A DNA stretch of 64,000 nt from an uncultured Pseudoalteromonas sp. (GCA_947493455.1 CANLRB010000001.1:372001-436000); one strand, 5' to 3'; positions 52,525 to 63,829 are shown, counted from the first letter of the stretch. The notes: a model not told the origin generated them from the letters alone. Program-made: numbers and translations.

Positions 52525-55107
52525 TTAGAAAGAGTATGTTAACTTCGCATAGTAGAAGCCACCGTTGTAATCAAACGGACCACTTTCATAGTATTTCGCA
52601 CCCAGTACACCATATGAATCTGACGGTAGTTTTTGTGCTTCTTGGTCAAACAGGTTGTTTGCACCAACGCTAAGCTTGAAGCTATCATCAAAGAAGTACG
52701 TTACTTCAGCGTCAAATGTGACTGCAGTGTCTGCAATTTCGTTCCAACAGCCTTCAAAGACACACGCATCATCAGCGTGTACAGCATAGTATTCGCCAAA
52801 GTAATTGGCGCGTACAAACATTGATACTTCTTCCCACTGTTGCGATACAGTGAAGGTAGTACGAACGAGTGGCATACCTTCTTCAAGACGTTTTACTTTA
52901 CCTTCGTCTGTTGTTGCAGGGTTAAATTTATCGACCTTAGTCTCGTTCCAGTTATATGCAAGCGCAAACTGAGTGCTGCCGTCAAACAGGTCCATACTGT
53001 AGTTTGCTACAATATCAACACCTTGAGTCGTTGTATCAAAGTCATTTGCAAAATAGGTTACCGCCGAAATCAACTCAGGGTTTTTAACACCGAGTGAGCG
53101 TAACTCATCATAATCTTCAGGTCGAACTTTGATTTGACTTGACTGTGCTATGCGGTCAGTTACTTCAATGTTGTAGTAATCAACCGTCATAAAGAAGTCG
53201 CCACTTTCGTACACAGAACCAATCGCATAACTGACAGACTCTTCTGGTGTTAGTTCTTTACCACCATAGAATGCTGAAAGCGGATCTGTCGGCGGCGCTA
53301 AGAAGCTCTGAATTAGCTCGCCATTAACCAGAGACGTTGCTGTATTTACAACATTAGCTTGGCCAACTGTTGGCGCTCTAAATCCAGTACTCGTTGACGC
53401 GCGGAACGCTAAATCATCAGTCGCATTATATTGCGCAGTTAACTTATAATTTGTAGTACTACCAAACGTAGTAAAGTCTTCGTAGCGTAATGCGCCACCG
53501 AGTAAGAAGTTTTCTGATAAGTAGACCTCAGAGTCAAGATAAAGTGCCCAGTTACGACGGTCATTGCGACCTTGTGATTCGGGACCAAAACCTTTAAAGC
53601 CGTGCGAGCCAATATTAAAACCTTGGTCGGCATAAGGGCCCGCTTTCCAAGACGCTTCTTCACCAGCAATAATTTCAAACGACTCTTCTCTAAACTCAAT
53701 ACCACCGGCTAAGTTCATTGGATCGTCTAAACCAATTTCAACTTGTTTAACTAAATCAAAGTTGAAGGTTTTTTCCATCTGAATGTATTTACCAGTATCA
53801 AAGTCCGTAGGCGTTGCTAGACCAAGTGACGGGTTAAGAGTGTTTTTTAAGAAAAAGTCAGATTCATTACGACCAACAGATGCACTTAAATCAAAGTACA
53901 CTTCATCTAAGAATCCACCACTGAACTCGCCTTCCACACCCATAGTCAATGATGTATCTGTGATATTACCGCCAAATTGCGGCGTATAACCACCAGGGAA
54001 GATTTGGTTCATAGAGAAACAATTCGGGTTCGCGACCATTGCTTTATACGCATCAGTATCGAGAATATTGCCCACATCGCCCACAGGTACAACTGGACAT
54101 GTGCGCTCAGCACCATTTGCTTGCGCTACGTCACCAACTAATAAAGTTGCACCGCCATCAATTGAGTAGACGTTGCCGCGGTTATGAGGGTTACGGTAAT
54201 AGAAACCACCTGTTACATCACGCTCAGAGTAGTTACCAAACATGTAAAACTCTTTGTCATTACCTAAATCAAGGCCAACATTACCAAATAACGTAATATC
54301 ATCCTCAATTTCTGGATTACCCCAAATTTGCGCAGGATTTTTAATTGCTGTGTTACCTGCATCTGCTAAGCCTTGTGCATCAGGTCGCTGAACAGATCGG
54401 CTTGTTGCATCCGCATTTTTATACTGAAAACTTAAGTTAGCAAAACCGTCATCACTAAATGGTAAACCAATATTACCTTCAATTGTTGTTGAGGTACCAT
54501 CGCCTTCATAAAACTCACCTTGTTTAATTGCAATTGAACCACCTTCCGAGGCGTCCTTTAAAACAAAGTTCATTACGCCCGCAATCGCATCAGAACCATA
54601 TTGAGCTGCTGCGCCATCACGTAATACTTCAACTTGTTTAAGTGCAATACTCGGGATCACTGAAATATCCGGACCCTGTGCCCCATCGTTAACACCACCG
54701 CCTTGGAATGCAATAACAGAAGCGCGATGACGGCGTTTACCATTAACGAGTACTAGGGTACTGTCCGATGATAATCCTCGTAAGTTTACCGGTCTAATAA
54801 GTGTTGCCGCGTCACTGATAGGTTGTGCACGTACGTTAAATGAGGGTACCTGACTGACCAGCATATCAAGCATGTCAGTCGAGCCGTTTTTCTCTAAATC
54901 TTCAGCTCCGATAATGTCGATTGGCACTGGTGAATCACCAATAGAGCGAGGCGCAGCACGTGTACCAACAACAGCAATTTTTTCAATGTTTTCGTCTGCT
55001 TTTACTTCTTGTTCCTCTGCCGAGAGAGAGAGAGGGGCTAACAAGGCGGTTGCCATTGTTGAGGTGCAAGCAATTTTTACAGCTCGATGTAGCGCATTAA
55101 TTTTCAT
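52525..55107 (-). CDS. Large TonB-dependent receptor (nutrient uptake type)
   Basis: 860 residues. Signal peptide to about residue 30 (LSLSAEEQEV), plug about 45-175 (IDIIGAEDLEKNGSTDMLDMLVSQVPSFNV; PVNLRGLSSDSTLVLVNGKRRHRAS; VEVLRDGAAAQYGSDAIAGVMNFVLKD), then a long barrel with several cysteine pairs in external loops, ending AKLTYSF. The plug type is widespread in Alteromonadales and Caulobacter-like receptors for sugars or peptides rather than siderophores. No Fur site seen in 55108-55353. Confidence 0.92.
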   Translation of the reverse strand: MKINALHRAVKIACTSTMATALLAPLSLSAEEQEVKADENIEKIAVVGTRAAPRSIGDSPVPIDIIGAEDLEKNGSTDMLDMLVSQVPSFNVRAQPISDAATLIRPVNLRGLSSDSTLVLVNGKRRHRASVIAFQGGGVNDGAQGPDISVIPSIALKQVEVLRDGAAAQYGSDAIAGVMNFVLKDASEGGSIAIKQGEFYEGDGTSTTIEGNIGLPFSDDGFANLSFQYKNADATSRSVQRPDAQGLADAGNTAIKNPAQIWGNPEIEDDITLFGNVGLDLGNDKEFYMFGNYSERDVTGGFYYRNPHNRGNVYSIDGGATLLVGDVAQANGAERTCPVVPVGDVGNILDTDAYKAMVANPNCFSMNQIFPGGYTPQFGGNITDTSLTMGVEGEFSGGFLDEVYFDLSASVGRNESDFFLKNTLNPSLGLATPTDFDTGKYIQMEKTFNFDLVKQVEIGLDDPMNLAGGIEFREESFEIIAGEEASWKAGPYADQGFNIGSHGFKGFGPESQGRNDRRNWALYLDSEVYLSENFLLGGALRYEDFTTFGSTTNYKLTAQYNATDDLAFRASTSTGFRAPTVGQANVVNTATSLVNGELIQSFLAPPTDPLSAFYGGKELTPEESVSYAIGSVYESGDFFMTVDYYNIEVTDRIAQSSQIKVRPEDYDELRSLGVKNPELISAVTYFANDFDTTTQGVDIVANYSMDLFDGSTQFALAYNWNETKVDKFNPATTDEGKVKRLEEGMPLVRTTFTVSQQWEEVSMFVRANYFGEYYAVHADDACVFEGCWNEIADTAVTFDAEVTYFFDDSFKLSVGANNLFDQEAQKLPSDSYGVLGAKYYESGPFDYNGGFYYAKLTYSF

Positions 55108-55353
55108 ACTATCCCTTAAATATCTAATTACTTGTTCTAGTTATTTTTACCTTCCGTTTACAATTAATGTCGAAAAAATTCATTTTTACAAGTTGTTTCA
55201 ACATTTTTTTACATAATATTTAACTATATTTATCATAATTCGAAATTATGTAGTAAAAAAGTACCAAAAAAAAAGATTGCATGCTTATTTATTAAGCACC
55301 CACCCAATCTATCGATAATTAAATGAGATGAAAAGTAGCCTTAATCGTATCGG

Positions 55354-55767
55354 CTAAAAACTAACCTTCCCACGCAGCTTTTTGGTAGCTCCTTTTTTTG
55401 CTTTGTTGTCCATACGTTTACGTTGTGAACTTTTAGTGGGCTTAGTTGCCCTTCTCTCTTTTTGTACAATTTGCGCTTTCTTTATTACGTCAGATAACCG
55501 TAACAAGGCATCTTCTTTATTTTGTTCTTGCGTGCGAAAGCTTTGCGCTTTAATGATGATGACGCCATCTTTAGTAATACGGGAATCATTACTACTTAAT
55601 AAGCGTTCTTTGTAAATAGCAGGCAGAGACGAACGCGTTATATCAAAGCGTAAATGTATCGCACTCGATACTTTATTAACGTTTTGGCCGCCGGCACCTT
55701 GCGCACGAATTGCCGTTAACTCGATTTCCCAATCCGCTATTGTTACATTATTTGATATTTTAAGCAT
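55354..55767 (-). CDS. arfB: Alternative ribosome-rescue factor ArfB (YaeJ)
   Basis: 137 residues from ATG 55767, preceded by AGAGGTG. Class I release-factor domain with the catalytic GGQ (26-28, GAGGQNVNK) and the basic C-terminal tail (RRATKPTKSSQRKRMDNKAKKG) that enters the empty mRNA channel. Releases peptides from stalled ribosomes. An in-frame start 36 bases earlier would add 12 non-conserved residues. Confidence 0.94.
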   Translation of the reverse strand: MLKISNNVTIADWEIELTAIRAQGAGGQNVNKVSSAIHLRFDITRSSLPAIYKERLLSSNDSRITKDGVIIIKAQSFRTQEQNKEDALLRLSDVIKKAQIVQKERRATKPTKSSQRKRMDNKAKKGATKKLRGKVSF

Positions 55768-55935
55768 ACTGACACCTCTAAACAGCCCCTCGTATATTAA
55801 CATGACTGTAAACGGGGTTTACACTCATCTGACAAATGTACATTGGCGTTAAATATGCTCGCTTCAACGCTTTTGTATTGTGTTTAGTAAAAAGAACATA
55901 GTATAAAGTAATGATAACAATAGATGGGAAGAAAA

Positions 55936-58116
55936 ATGAAAAAACCAATCATAACAGCACTCAGCGCTGCAATTCTTTTAGCTCTTGCCGGTTGTGGCGA
56001 CAAAAAAGAAGCAGCAGCATCAAGTGCACAGCAAGACGCAGTCGCACCAGTCGCACAAACTAAACAAGTTGAATCAAATACACTGCTCGAAGAGTTTAAA
56101 GGTCCTTACAATGGAGTTCCAGCGTTTGATAAAGTTAGGTTAGCGGATTTAAAACCAGCGCTTGAAATCGGCATGGCGGAAAATTTACAAGAAATTGACG
56201 CTATCGCCAACAATACACAAGCGCCGACTTTCGAAAATACAATTGTGGCACTTGAACGTGCAGGTAGTAAATTAGACCGTGTATTTACCTATTACGGAAT
56301 TTGGCGCTCGAATGTATCAAGCAAAGAATTTCGTGACATACAAAAAGAAATGGCCCCTAAGCTTTCTGCATTTAGTTCTAAAATCACCCAAAATGAAAAA
56401 CTATTCGCACGTGTTAAAGCGGTATATGAAGGTGAAGAATATAAAACGTTAAATGCAGAGCAACAGCGTATCACTTGGCTGACCTACAACGGTTTTGCCC
56501 GAAATGGTGCAACACTCGATAATGTGGCCAAAAAACGCTATGCCGAAATCAACCAAGAGCTCGCCGGATTACATACTAAATTTGCCAATAATGTATTAGC
56601 AGATGAAGAAAGTTATGTTGTTTATTTAAATAAAGATCAGCTATCTGGACTACCGGCTTCGCTTGTCTCAGCAGCGCAAGCGGCAGCAAAAGATCGCGGT
56701 AAAGAGAATATGTACGCGATTACTAACTCTCGCTCATCAATGGATCCATTTTTAACCTATTCAGACGAGCGCGAGCTGCGTGAACAGGTTTGGAAAAATT
56801 ACTATAATCGTGGTGGCAACCCGGGTGAATTTGATAACAATCCAATTATCAAGCAGATCTTAACGCTACGCCACGAGCGTATTCAGCTTCTTGGCTACGA
56901 AAATTATGCACAATGGCGTTTAGAAGACCGCATGGCGAAAACACCTGAAAATGCATTTGGCTTAATGAATAAAGTATGGCCGGCTGCAATCGCACGCGTT
57001 AAAGAAGAAGTCGCTGACATGCAAGCGATTGCCGACAAAGAAGATGCAAATATAAAAATTGAACCTTGGGATTATCGTTACTACGCTGAAAAAGTGCGCA
57101 AAGATAAATACGCACTCGATTCAAACGAAGTCAAACAATACCTGCAACTTGATAAGCTGCGTGACGCGATGTTTTATGTCGCTGGACGACTGTTTAACTT
57201 TGAATTTAGTGAAGTTGAAGCAGGCTCTGTACCAGTATTTCACCCTGACGTACGAGTATGGGATGTAACAGATAAAGCCACTGGCAAACATATTGGTCTT
57301 TGGTACTTAGACCCGTTTGGCCGCAAAGGTAAACGCTCTGGCGCGTGGGCTACTACATACCGTAGCTACACTACATTTGATGGCGAAAAAACGGTGCTTT
57401 CATCAAATAACTCAAACTTTGTTAAAGGCGCAGAAGGGGAAGCGACCTTGATTTCGTGGGCTGATGCTGAAACCTATTTCCATGAGTTTGGTCATGCTCT
57501 TCACTTTTTAGCAGCAAACGTGGCCTACCCTACGTCACATTCAGGCGTGCGCGACTACACCGAGTTCCAATCACAATTATTAGAACGTTGGCTAACGACT
57601 GACGAAGTTATCGATCAATTCTTAGTTCACCATAAAACGGGTGAAGCGATGCCAAAAGAGCTGGTTGCTAAAATTAAAAAATCAGCAACCTTTAACCAAG
57701 GTTTTAAAACAACTGAGTATTTAGCGTCTGCGATTATGGATATGCTGTATCACACAACAGATCCAGCAAAAATTGAACCGGCTAAATTTGAGCAAGAACA
57801 GCTTTCAGCAATAGGCATGCCAAGCGAAATTGTAATGCGCCACCGCAGTACACACTTTGGTCATATATTCTCAGGTGAAGGCTATTCTTCAGGTTATTAT
57901 GGCTATTTATGGGCTGAGGTACTGACTTCAGATGCGTCAGAAGCGTTCGCAAGCGCACCGGGTGGATTCTACGACAAAGAACTCGCTGATAAGCTTGTAA
58001 AGCATTTATTCTCTGTACGTAATGCAATGGATCCAGCTGAAGCTTACCGCCTCTTTAGAGGGCGAGATGCAGAAGTAAATGCATTAATGCGTGATCGCGG
58101 TTTTCCGGTTAAGTAG
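55936..58116 (+). CDS. dcp: M3 family peptidyl-dipeptidase (Dcp-like) lipoprotein
   Basis: 726 residues from ATG 55936; GGGAAG lies five bases before it, so the ATG at 55924 is unlikely. Lipoprotein signal LLALAGCGDK, so it is exported, unlike cytosolic E. coli Dcp. Zinc site HEFGHALH from His516. Typical M3 flanks: LWYLDPFGRKGKRSGAW and GYSSGYYGYLWAEVL. Cuts dipeptides from C-termini in the periplasm, probably as part of peptide use together with the secreted proteases. Confidence 0.94.
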   Translation: MKKPIITALSAAILLALAGCGDKKEAAASSAQQDAVAPVAQTKQVESNTLLEEFKGPYNGVPAFDKVRLADLKPALEIGMAENLQEIDAIANNTQAPTFENTIVALERAGSKLDRVFTYYGIWRSNVSSKEFRDIQKEMAPKLSAFSSKITQNEKLFARVKAVYEGEEYKTLNAEQQRITWLTYNGFARNGATLDNVAKKRYAEINQELAGLHTKFANNVLADEESYVVYLNKDQLSGLPASLVSAAQAAAKDRGKENMYAITNSRSSMDPFLTYSDERELREQVWKNYYNRGGNPGEFDNNPIIKQILTLRHERIQLLGYENYAQWRLEDRMAKTPENAFGLMNKVWPAAIARVKEEVADMQAIADKEDANIKIEPWDYRYYAEKVRKDKYALDSNEVKQYLQLDKLRDAMFYVAGRLFNFEFSEVEAGSVPVFHPDVRVWDVTDKATGKHIGLWYLDPFGRKGKRSGAWATTYRSYTTFDGEKTVLSSNNSNFVKGAEGEATLISWADAETYFHEFGHALHFLAANVAYPTSHSGVRDYTEFQSQLLERWLTTDEVIDQFLVHHKTGEAMPKELVAKIKKSATFNQGFKTTEYLASAIMDMLYHTTDPAKIEPAKFEQEQLSAIGMPSEIVMRHRSTHFGHIFSGEGYSSGYYGYLWAEVLTSDASEAFASAPGGFYDKELADKLVKHLFSVRNAMDPAEAYRLFRGRDAEVNALMRDRGFPVK

Positions 58117-58150
58117 TAACAACTAACTTAATAAAGCTATCATAAAAAAC

Positions 58151-58179
58151 ATAAACCCTGCCAATCTAGCAGGGTTTAT
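58151..58179. terminator. Terminator shared by dcp and the chemoreceptor gene
   Basis: Eleven-base-pair stem ATAAACCCTGC / GCAGGGTTTAT with a seven-base loop, lying between convergent genes. A T-rich run follows on the minus strand. Confidence 0.8.
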
Positions 58180-58201
58180 ATTATCAGTTATCTCAATTTG
58201 G

Positions 58202-59794
58202 TTAATGTAATGCACTTTCACCAAACTGCCGCGCCATCGTATTTAATTCTTCAATTGATTTCGCGAGATTTTCATTCGCCTCTTTACTGACCTCCGACGC
58301 CACCATTGTCTCGCTGCTTGCTGTATCAATATTAACGATATTTTTATTTATTTCTTCTGTTACCGCAGATTGCTCTTCGGCGGCGGTTGCAATTTGCGCA
58401 CTCATATCCGTAATAGCATTAACGGCGTCGAGTATTCGCTGCAATGACGCACCCGCTTGTTGTGCTTGTTCTGCGCCTGTTGACGCCAGTTCCTGTCCTT
58501 GTTTCATCACTGACACCGCGTTACTTGCGGAGTGCTGTAATCGCGAGACCATATCTTGAATTTCTTCAGTCGAGGTTTGAGTTCGCCCTGCAAGCGTCCT
58601 CACTTCATCAGCAACCACGGCAAATCCCCTGCCCTGCTCTCCCGCTCGCGCAGCTTCAATTGCCGCATTAAGTGCTAATAAATTAGTTTGCTCTGCGATG
58701 CCACGAATCACATCAACCACGGAGCCGATTTGCTGACTATCCTCTGCAAGCGTATTGATCACGGCCACAGCCTGCTCCACTTCTTGCGCTAATTGATTAA
58801 TTTGTGATGTGGTTTGCTCAACCACCTGTTGACCACCGATAACTTCTTCATCAGCAATTCGCGTCGCTTCAGCTGACTGTGCGGCGTTTTCAGCAACCTC
58901 TTTAACCGTGGCAGACATTTCATTAATCGCTGTTGCGACTTGCTCCACCTCAAGTGTTTGTTGCTTCATCATAGCACTGGTTTGTTCAGTTGCTGCAGCA
59001 GCACTTGCGGCCACATTAGACAAATTACCGGTAGCGTCACTGGTGCGCCATATCACAGTATCTTGTTGGGATTTAAGCATTTTAATAACGAGTTGAAGCT
59101 GGCCTAACTCATCATTGCGACCACTATATATTTGCTGTGCAATATCGTTAGCAAAAATAGCTTTCGTTTTTTCTGCGGCCTGTCGATAAGGTGATGCTAT
59201 CAAATTTGCCGCAAGCATTAACAAACCGAACATAAAGAACAAAATAATCGCCAAACTTAGCGACATCGCATCTGTAAATAAGCTTATGCCACAGCTACCG
59301 AGTATAAACACAATAAAAGACGCAAATATTTGTCGTCCCGCAAGATTAAAATCAAGCGCTTTCTTCAATTTATCGACAAAACTAAAACCTGTTGTCACTT
59401 TGTCATACATTTGTTCGGCACGCTCGACAAGGTGCTGATCAGGCTTAACTCTCACCGATTGATAACCGATCACTTTGTGACCTTCTAAAACCGGCGTTAT
59501 GTAGGCATCAACCCAATAATTATCGCCATTTTTACATCGGTTATTTACAATGCCCATCCAGGGTTTACCGGCTTGAATCGTTTTCCATAAATCATTAAAT
59601 GCAAGCTTGGGCATGGTTGGGTGGCGCACAATATTGTGACCATGATTAATGAGCTCTTCTTTGCTATAACCACTAATTTGAATAAAGTCATTATTGGCGT
59701 AGGTAATACGCCCTTTCAAATCAGTTGTTGAAACGATCCTTTGGCTTGCGGTCATTTTGACTTCGTTGCCAGTCAACGAGTTATTTTTTTTCAT
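58202..59794 (-). CDS. PAS-domain methyl-accepting chemotaxis protein (Aer-like)
   Basis: 530 residues from ATG 59794 (MKKNNSLTG); an earlier in-frame ATG at 59887 adds 31 unlikely residues. PAS domain about 15-115 ([63 protein letters not shown]) close to Aer. Two helices about 160-205, then the signalling domain with the hairpin tip [41 protein letters not shown] receptor with this layout usually senses redox state through FAD and steers energy taxis. The C-terminus lacks a CheR-binding pentapeptide. Confidence 0.92.
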   Translation of the reverse strand: MKKNNSLTGNEVKMTASQRIVSTTDLKGRITYANNDFIQISGYSKEELINHGHNIVRHPTMPKLAFNDLWKTIQAGKPWMGIVNNRCKNGDNYWVDAYITPVLEGHKVIGYQSVRVKPDQHLVERAEQMYDKVTTGFSFVDKLKKALDFNLAGRQIFASFIVFILGSCGISLFTDAMSLSLAIILFFMFGLLMLAANLIASPYRQAAEKTKAIFANDIAQQIYSGRNDELGQLQLVIKMLKSQQDTVIWRTSDATGNLSNVAASAAAATEQTSAMMKQQTLEVEQVATAINEMSATVKEVAENAAQSAEATRIADEEVIGGQQVVEQTTSQINQLAQEVEQAVAVINTLAEDSQQIGSVVDVIRGIAEQTNLLALNAAIEAARAGEQGRGFAVVADEVRTLAGRTQTSTEEIQDMVSRLQHSASNAVSVMKQGQELASTGAEQAQQAGASLQRILDAVNAITDMSAQIATAAEEQSAVTEEINKNIVNIDTASSETMVASEVSKEANENLAKSIEELNTMARQFGESALH

Positions 59795-59887
59795 ATTATT
59801 AATACAATGAGATAAGCATTTATTAACTATAGAAGAAAAATATAAAAATGAGGATATCGACGAAAAATATGCGCCTAATTTAGGCAT

Positions 59888-59927
59888 AAAAAAACGGAAC
59901 TAATTGAAGTCAATTAGCCCCGTTTTA
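59888..59927 (-). terminator. Intrinsic terminator of the collagenase-like gene
   Basis: Inverted repeat AAAACGG...CTAATTGA / TCAATTAG...CCGTTTT, with a T run on the minus strand. It is 15 bases beyond the stop at 59942. Confidence 0.85.
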
Positions 59928-59941
59928 AATCGAGATATTTA

Positions 59942-61864
59942 CTACTTATATGTAAACATATTGTTGGTATCGTTCAATACAACAACACCTAAGCATTCGT
60001 TATTTGCGTCAGTGATCATCATGCGATCACCTTGCACCCAAAAGTCAGCTGTATACACTTCACCTGGTGCTAATGTACCGTAGCTGCTTTCTAAGTATGG
60101 TTGACCTGAAGAAAAGTCGATCCAATAAAGAGAAACTGACTGTTCGCTTTCATTCGTTACCGAGAAGTCAATCGCTTTATCTGCGGAACGCGTGTAGCTT
60201 GTCGCTAACGTACATTCGCCCACCTGACCCGGCTCAGGTAAAGCTTGAACAACCGGTACTTCAACTTCATCAGCAACGATTTGAGTCATTGGCTCCGGTA
60301 AGGCAACTTGACAATCTGTACCTGTACATACACTTAAATATGCATCAACAATGTCTTGGTTTTCCCAATATGAATCAACTAACACATAGTAATCACCCGC
60401 AGAGGCCATCTCAAGTGTACACTCTTCATTATTAGTATCGGCATTGTAGCTATAGCAATGATAACTAGCAGGGTCGACCCAATGTGGAACTTGGCTATGA
60501 CCAACAAGCAAGTCGACATCCCCGCTACCACCCGACACTTTAAATGTCATCGATTCGGCATCTTCAACAAGATTAACTTTGTAAAGCCAACCACCACGAC
60601 CTGATACAGGTTGCGCGGTATCAAGGGCTAAATCAGCTGCACTTGCAACAAAGTTTTCTTTCGCTGTTTGCTGCACATACGTTTCAAAATCGCCTTGTAG
60701 TTCTGCGGCAATAACGTCAAGTTTTGCAGAAAACTCATCCCATTGACCTGCGCGCATCATAGTCAGTAGTTCTGTTGTAATCGCAGGCTGTTGCTCAATT
60801 AAAAAAGCGACTGCCATTTGGCCCCAACGGTACGGACTCGGTACACCGTCATTTAAGTGAGAAGAAAAAATTTCAGCGAGTGTTGGCGTCTCGTTATCTA
60901 ACGAAATTTCAAAGCGCTGATAAGGCAAGTTGTGGTAAGTGCCAATATATTCAGCTAGACCTTCTGCCCACCATGAAAGTTCATATTTATAAGCGCCTTC
61001 ACGATTATAACGGCCATCTAAAGCATGCACATATTCGTGGGATAGGGAGCGGATATTGTGTAAATTACTGTTCCACTCTAAACTATCAAACGTGTTGATT
61101 TCTGATTTATGGAACCACTCTGTAGGCTCTGTTTCATAATAGATTCCACTGCTGTTATTTGAGTTATATAGATACTTCATCCACGCACTGTGATTCGCTA
61201 AACTCGAAAAAATATTCACTTGCGTGGTTTCATTTAAGTCATTTGGTACAGGTAAACCAAACTCAGGGGCAATACCCGCATTGAGCGTCTCATCAAATTT
61301 AACCTTGGTATTGTCTAGTATGTTACAGGCACTATTAAGCTGTTCTTCTGTCATTGCTTGAGCGCGAACAGAAACAGGTTCTTGACAACTTTTTACTGAC
61401 TTAAACAAGTTACTGCTTGCCCACAGCGTCGCGTCTGTTACTTGGCTATTTTCAAATACATCAACCAAAATATAATAGCGACCAGCTTTCACATTTTCTA
61501 ATACGCAAAGCTCATTGTAATCAGCACCAGAGAATGAAACACAATCAAAGTTACCATTTTCACCTGCAGTCGGTACGCGATCATATGCAATGTAGAGATC
61601 CGGATCACCCATTGCCTCACCAGCAAGCCCTGGCACTAGGCTCACAGTAAGCGACGGCTGATCTTCAGCTAGGTCAACGTAGTAAACCTTGCTTTCAGTT
61701 AAAGTGACATGCTCAACAGCCGAATCAAGCGCTAAAAACTCACCTTGTGGCTCAACCACAACTGGTGGGTCAATCACTTCTTTTTTATTATTGCTTGAGC
61801 TTCCACCACATGCCGATAGCGTTAAGGCAAGTGCTACAGATAACGCAACGTGCTTTATTTTCAT
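59942..61864 (-). CDS. Collagenase-like (M9-type) metallopeptidase lipoprotein with PPC-like domains and a C-terminal VHL-like domain
   Basis: 640 residues, strong AGGAG site. Lipoprotein signal LTLSACGGSS. Pre-peptidase-like strand domain about 45-150 (GDPDLYIAYDRVP; GRYYILVDVF), then a gluzincin domain with HEYVH (276-280), ALDGRYN and WWAEGLAEY, whose Glu301 is the third ligand as in Vibrio and Clostridium collagenases. A PPC domain lies about 410-510 (MTFKVSGGSGDVDLLVG; GDYYVLVDSYWE). The last 85 residues (VSLYWIDFSSGQ; YGTLAPGEVYTADFWVQGDRMMITD) match the beta domain of the von Hippel-Lindau protein as found in some bacterial secreted proteins. Surface-anchored peptidase; target not known. 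Confidence 0.85.
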   Translation of the reverse strand: MKIKHVALSVALALTLSACGGSSSNNKKEVIDPPVVVEPQGEFLALDSAVEHVTLTESKVYYVDLAEDQPSLTVSLVPGLAGEAMGDPDLYIAYDRVPTAGENGNFDCVSFSGADYNELCVLENVKAGRYYILVDVFENSQVTDATLWASSNLFKSVKSCQEPVSVRAQAMTEEQLNSACNILDNTKVKFDETLNAGIAPEFGLPVPNDLNETTQVNIFSSLANHSAWMKYLYNSNNSSGIYYETEPTEWFHKSEINTFDSLEWNSNLHNIRSLSHEYVHALDGRYNREGAYKYELSWWAEGLAEYIGTYHNLPYQRFEISLDNETPTLAEIFSSHLNDGVPSPYRWGQMAVAFLIEQQPAITTELLTMMRAGQWDEFSAKLDVIAAELQGDFETYVQQTAKENFVASAADLALDTAQPVSGRGGWLYKVNLVEDAESMTFKVSGGSGDVDLLVGHSQVPHWVDPASYHCYSYNADTNNEECTLEMASAGDYYVLVDSYWENQDIVDAYLSVCTGTDCQVALPEPMTQIVADEVEVPVVQALPEPGQVGECTLATSYTRSADKAIDFSVTNESEQSVSLYWIDFSSGQPYLESSYGTLAPGEVYTADFWVQGDRMMITDANNECLGVVVLNDTNNMFTYK

Positions 61865-62249
61865 TATTATCTCCTAAAAGTTACCTGTGCGCACAATAGT
61901 ATATTGTATACATTAATGTCAATACTGTGTTAATTGCTAATTAACAGAAATATTCAACAAATGGTTACTACCTTGTGAAAAAATGCATATTATGAGAGGA
62001 GTGTACAGTGTTAATAATATCATGTTTATCAAACACTAAAATTTTTAAACCACTTGTGGCATAACTAAATTATGCGTGCGCTTTAGTTACGGATTAATCG
62101 AGATAACACAATGTTTTTTAATATCGTCTAACAGTTAACGGCTAACTAACCAATAAATAGAACGGGCTATTTTTTTGTTAATCGGTGTTGTTTGGTGTTC
62201 TTTTAGAATCATGTTCTAATAGATGAAAATCATTTAAATATACAAATCA
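61865..62249. other. 385-bp divergent promoter region
   Basis: Between the collagenase-like gene and anmK. AT-rich; contains a short palindrome GTATATTGTATAC (61899-61911) close to the collagenase-like start. No gene, Fur box or FNR box seen. Confidence 0.55.
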
Positions 62250-63386
62250 ATGAAAGCTCCCCTTCATCGACAATATTTTGTTGGTATTATGTCTGGCACC
62301 AGTGTCGACGCAATCGATGTTGCTCTGGTCGAAATAAAACACAATAAAACCGAGTTTATCGCCGCACTGGAAACCCCCTTTACAGCGCCTCTTAAATCAA
62401 AGGTTTTGCAGTTAATCGAATCTCAACACAGTTCGTTACTCAATTTAGGCGAAATTGGCGTCGAACTTGCGATGGAATATGCAAGCGCAGTAAATGAGTT
62501 ATTGAAACAAAACAGCCTTGACGCCGTCGATATTTTAGCAATAGGTTGTCATGGTCAAACGGTTTTTCATCACCCGCTCGGGAATTCTCCTTTTTCTACT
62601 CAATTAGTGAATGCTAGCGTTTTAAGTCAAAAAACGGGGATTCATTGTATTCATAACTTTAGGGAAATGGATATTGCTGAAGGCGGGCAGGGCGCTCCGC
62701 TCGTACCCCTTTTCCATAGCAGCTTATTGCCAACTCAGCAGGGAACTCAAGTTGTTGCCAACCTTGGTGGAATTGCAAATGTGTCAATTATAAATCCAAA
62801 ACCTATTTATGGATTTGACACCGGACCGGGTAATACGTTAATCGACGTTTACGTTCAGACACACTGCAATGTTTCGTACGACAATCAAGGGCAGTTAGCC
62901 CGTAGTGGTAATATTATAGCGACATTGCTACAACGATTACTGAAGGACGAATACTTTTCGCGTTCAGCGCCAAAAAGTACAGGGCGCGAATACTTCAACC
63001 TAGCTTGGTTGACGCCGTTTTTAGATAACTCCTATAGCCATGTCGATATTCTTGCAACCCTTGTCGAGCTCAGTGCAATTACGCTAACACAGAGTCTGTC
63101 ACATCTTCCTTCTGGACAGTTATCATTGTGCGGAGGAGGGGTTCGCAACACATATTTCATAGAACGAATTCAACATCACGCGACCGACTGGCAGGTCAGT
63201 TCCACCTCGGAACAAGGCATAAATAGTGACAGCATGGAGGCAATGGCCTTTGCGTGGCTTGCGTATCGCACGCTCACCGGACAATATGGAAATGATAAGC
63301 AAGTGACCGGTGCGGATCAGAATGTAGTACTCGGGCAAATAACAATAGCACCAAATCAGCGCTTTAATTACGGAGATATAGTATGA
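62250..63386 (+). CDS. anmK: Anhydro-N-acetylmuramic acid kinase
   Basis: 378 residues, cytosolic. Starts with the family nucleotide-binding motif [17 protein letters not shown], followed by [24 protein letters not shown] and [21 protein letters not shown]. Phosphorylates anhydroMurNAc during cell-wall recycling. ATGA overlap with the next gene. Confidence 0.96.
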   Translation: MKAPLHRQYFVGIMSGTSVDAIDVALVEIKHNKTEFIAALETPFTAPLKSKVLQLIESQHSSLLNLGEIGVELAMEYASAVNELLKQNSLDAVDILAIGCHGQTVFHHPLGNSPFSTQLVNASVLSQKTGIHCIHNFREMDIAEGGQGAPLVPLFHSSLLPTQQGTQVVANLGGIANVSIINPKPIYGFDTGPGNTLIDVYVQTHCNVSYDNQGQLARSGNIIATLLQRLLKDEYFSRSAPKSTGREYFNLAWLTPFLDNSYSHVDILATLVELSAITLTQSLSHLPSGQLSLCGGGVRNTYFIERIQHHATDWQVSSTSEQGINSDSMEAMAFAWLAYRTLTGQYGNDKQVTGADQNVVLGQITIAPNQRFNYGDIV

Positions 63387-63829
63387 AAATTTGGGTTGAT
63401 GCCGACGCCTGTCCTGTCGCAATCAAAGAGATTATTTTTCGCGCTGCAACACGCACAAGAACCAACACCTGCCTTGTGGCAAACCATGCTATGCGTATTC
63501 CAAAGTCAGATGTAATTCAATTTTTACGCGTTGAATCTGGGTTCGATATTGCCGATAACGAAATAGTCAAACGCACCGAGCAACATGATTTGGTTATTAC
63601 GTCTGATATTCCACTTGCAGCGGAGGTAATTGAAAAGGGAGCGATTGCACTTAGCTCTCGTGGAGAACTCTTTACCAAAGACAATATCGGACCACGCTTA
63701 AATATGCGGGATTTTATGGACACCATGCGAGCCAGCGGTCTCGAAAGCTCTGGCCCGCCGCCACTGTCAAATACAGACAAACAAAATTTTGCAAACCATC
63801 TCGATCGCATATTAGCCCAGGCAAACTAA
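63383..63829 (+). CDS. yaiI: YaiI/YqxD family protein (DUF188)
   Basis: 148 residues. Starts [17 protein letters not shown], with [17 protein letters not shown] and [14 protein letters not shown] as in YaiI/YqxD (PIN-like fold, DUF188). Acidic residues suggest a metal site, but activity is not known. Translation-coupled to anmK, a pairing seen elsewhere in gammaproteobacteria. No terminator seen after it; 63830-64000 holds only a twice-repeated TAGTGCATGCA. Confidence 0.92.
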   Translation: MKIWVDADACPVAIKEIIFRAATRTRTNTCLVANHAMRIPKSDVIQFLRVESGFDIADNEIVKRTEQHDLVITSDIPLAAEVIEKGAIALSSRGELFTKDNIGPRLNMRDFMDTMRASGLESSGPPPLSNTDKQNFANHLDRILAQAN

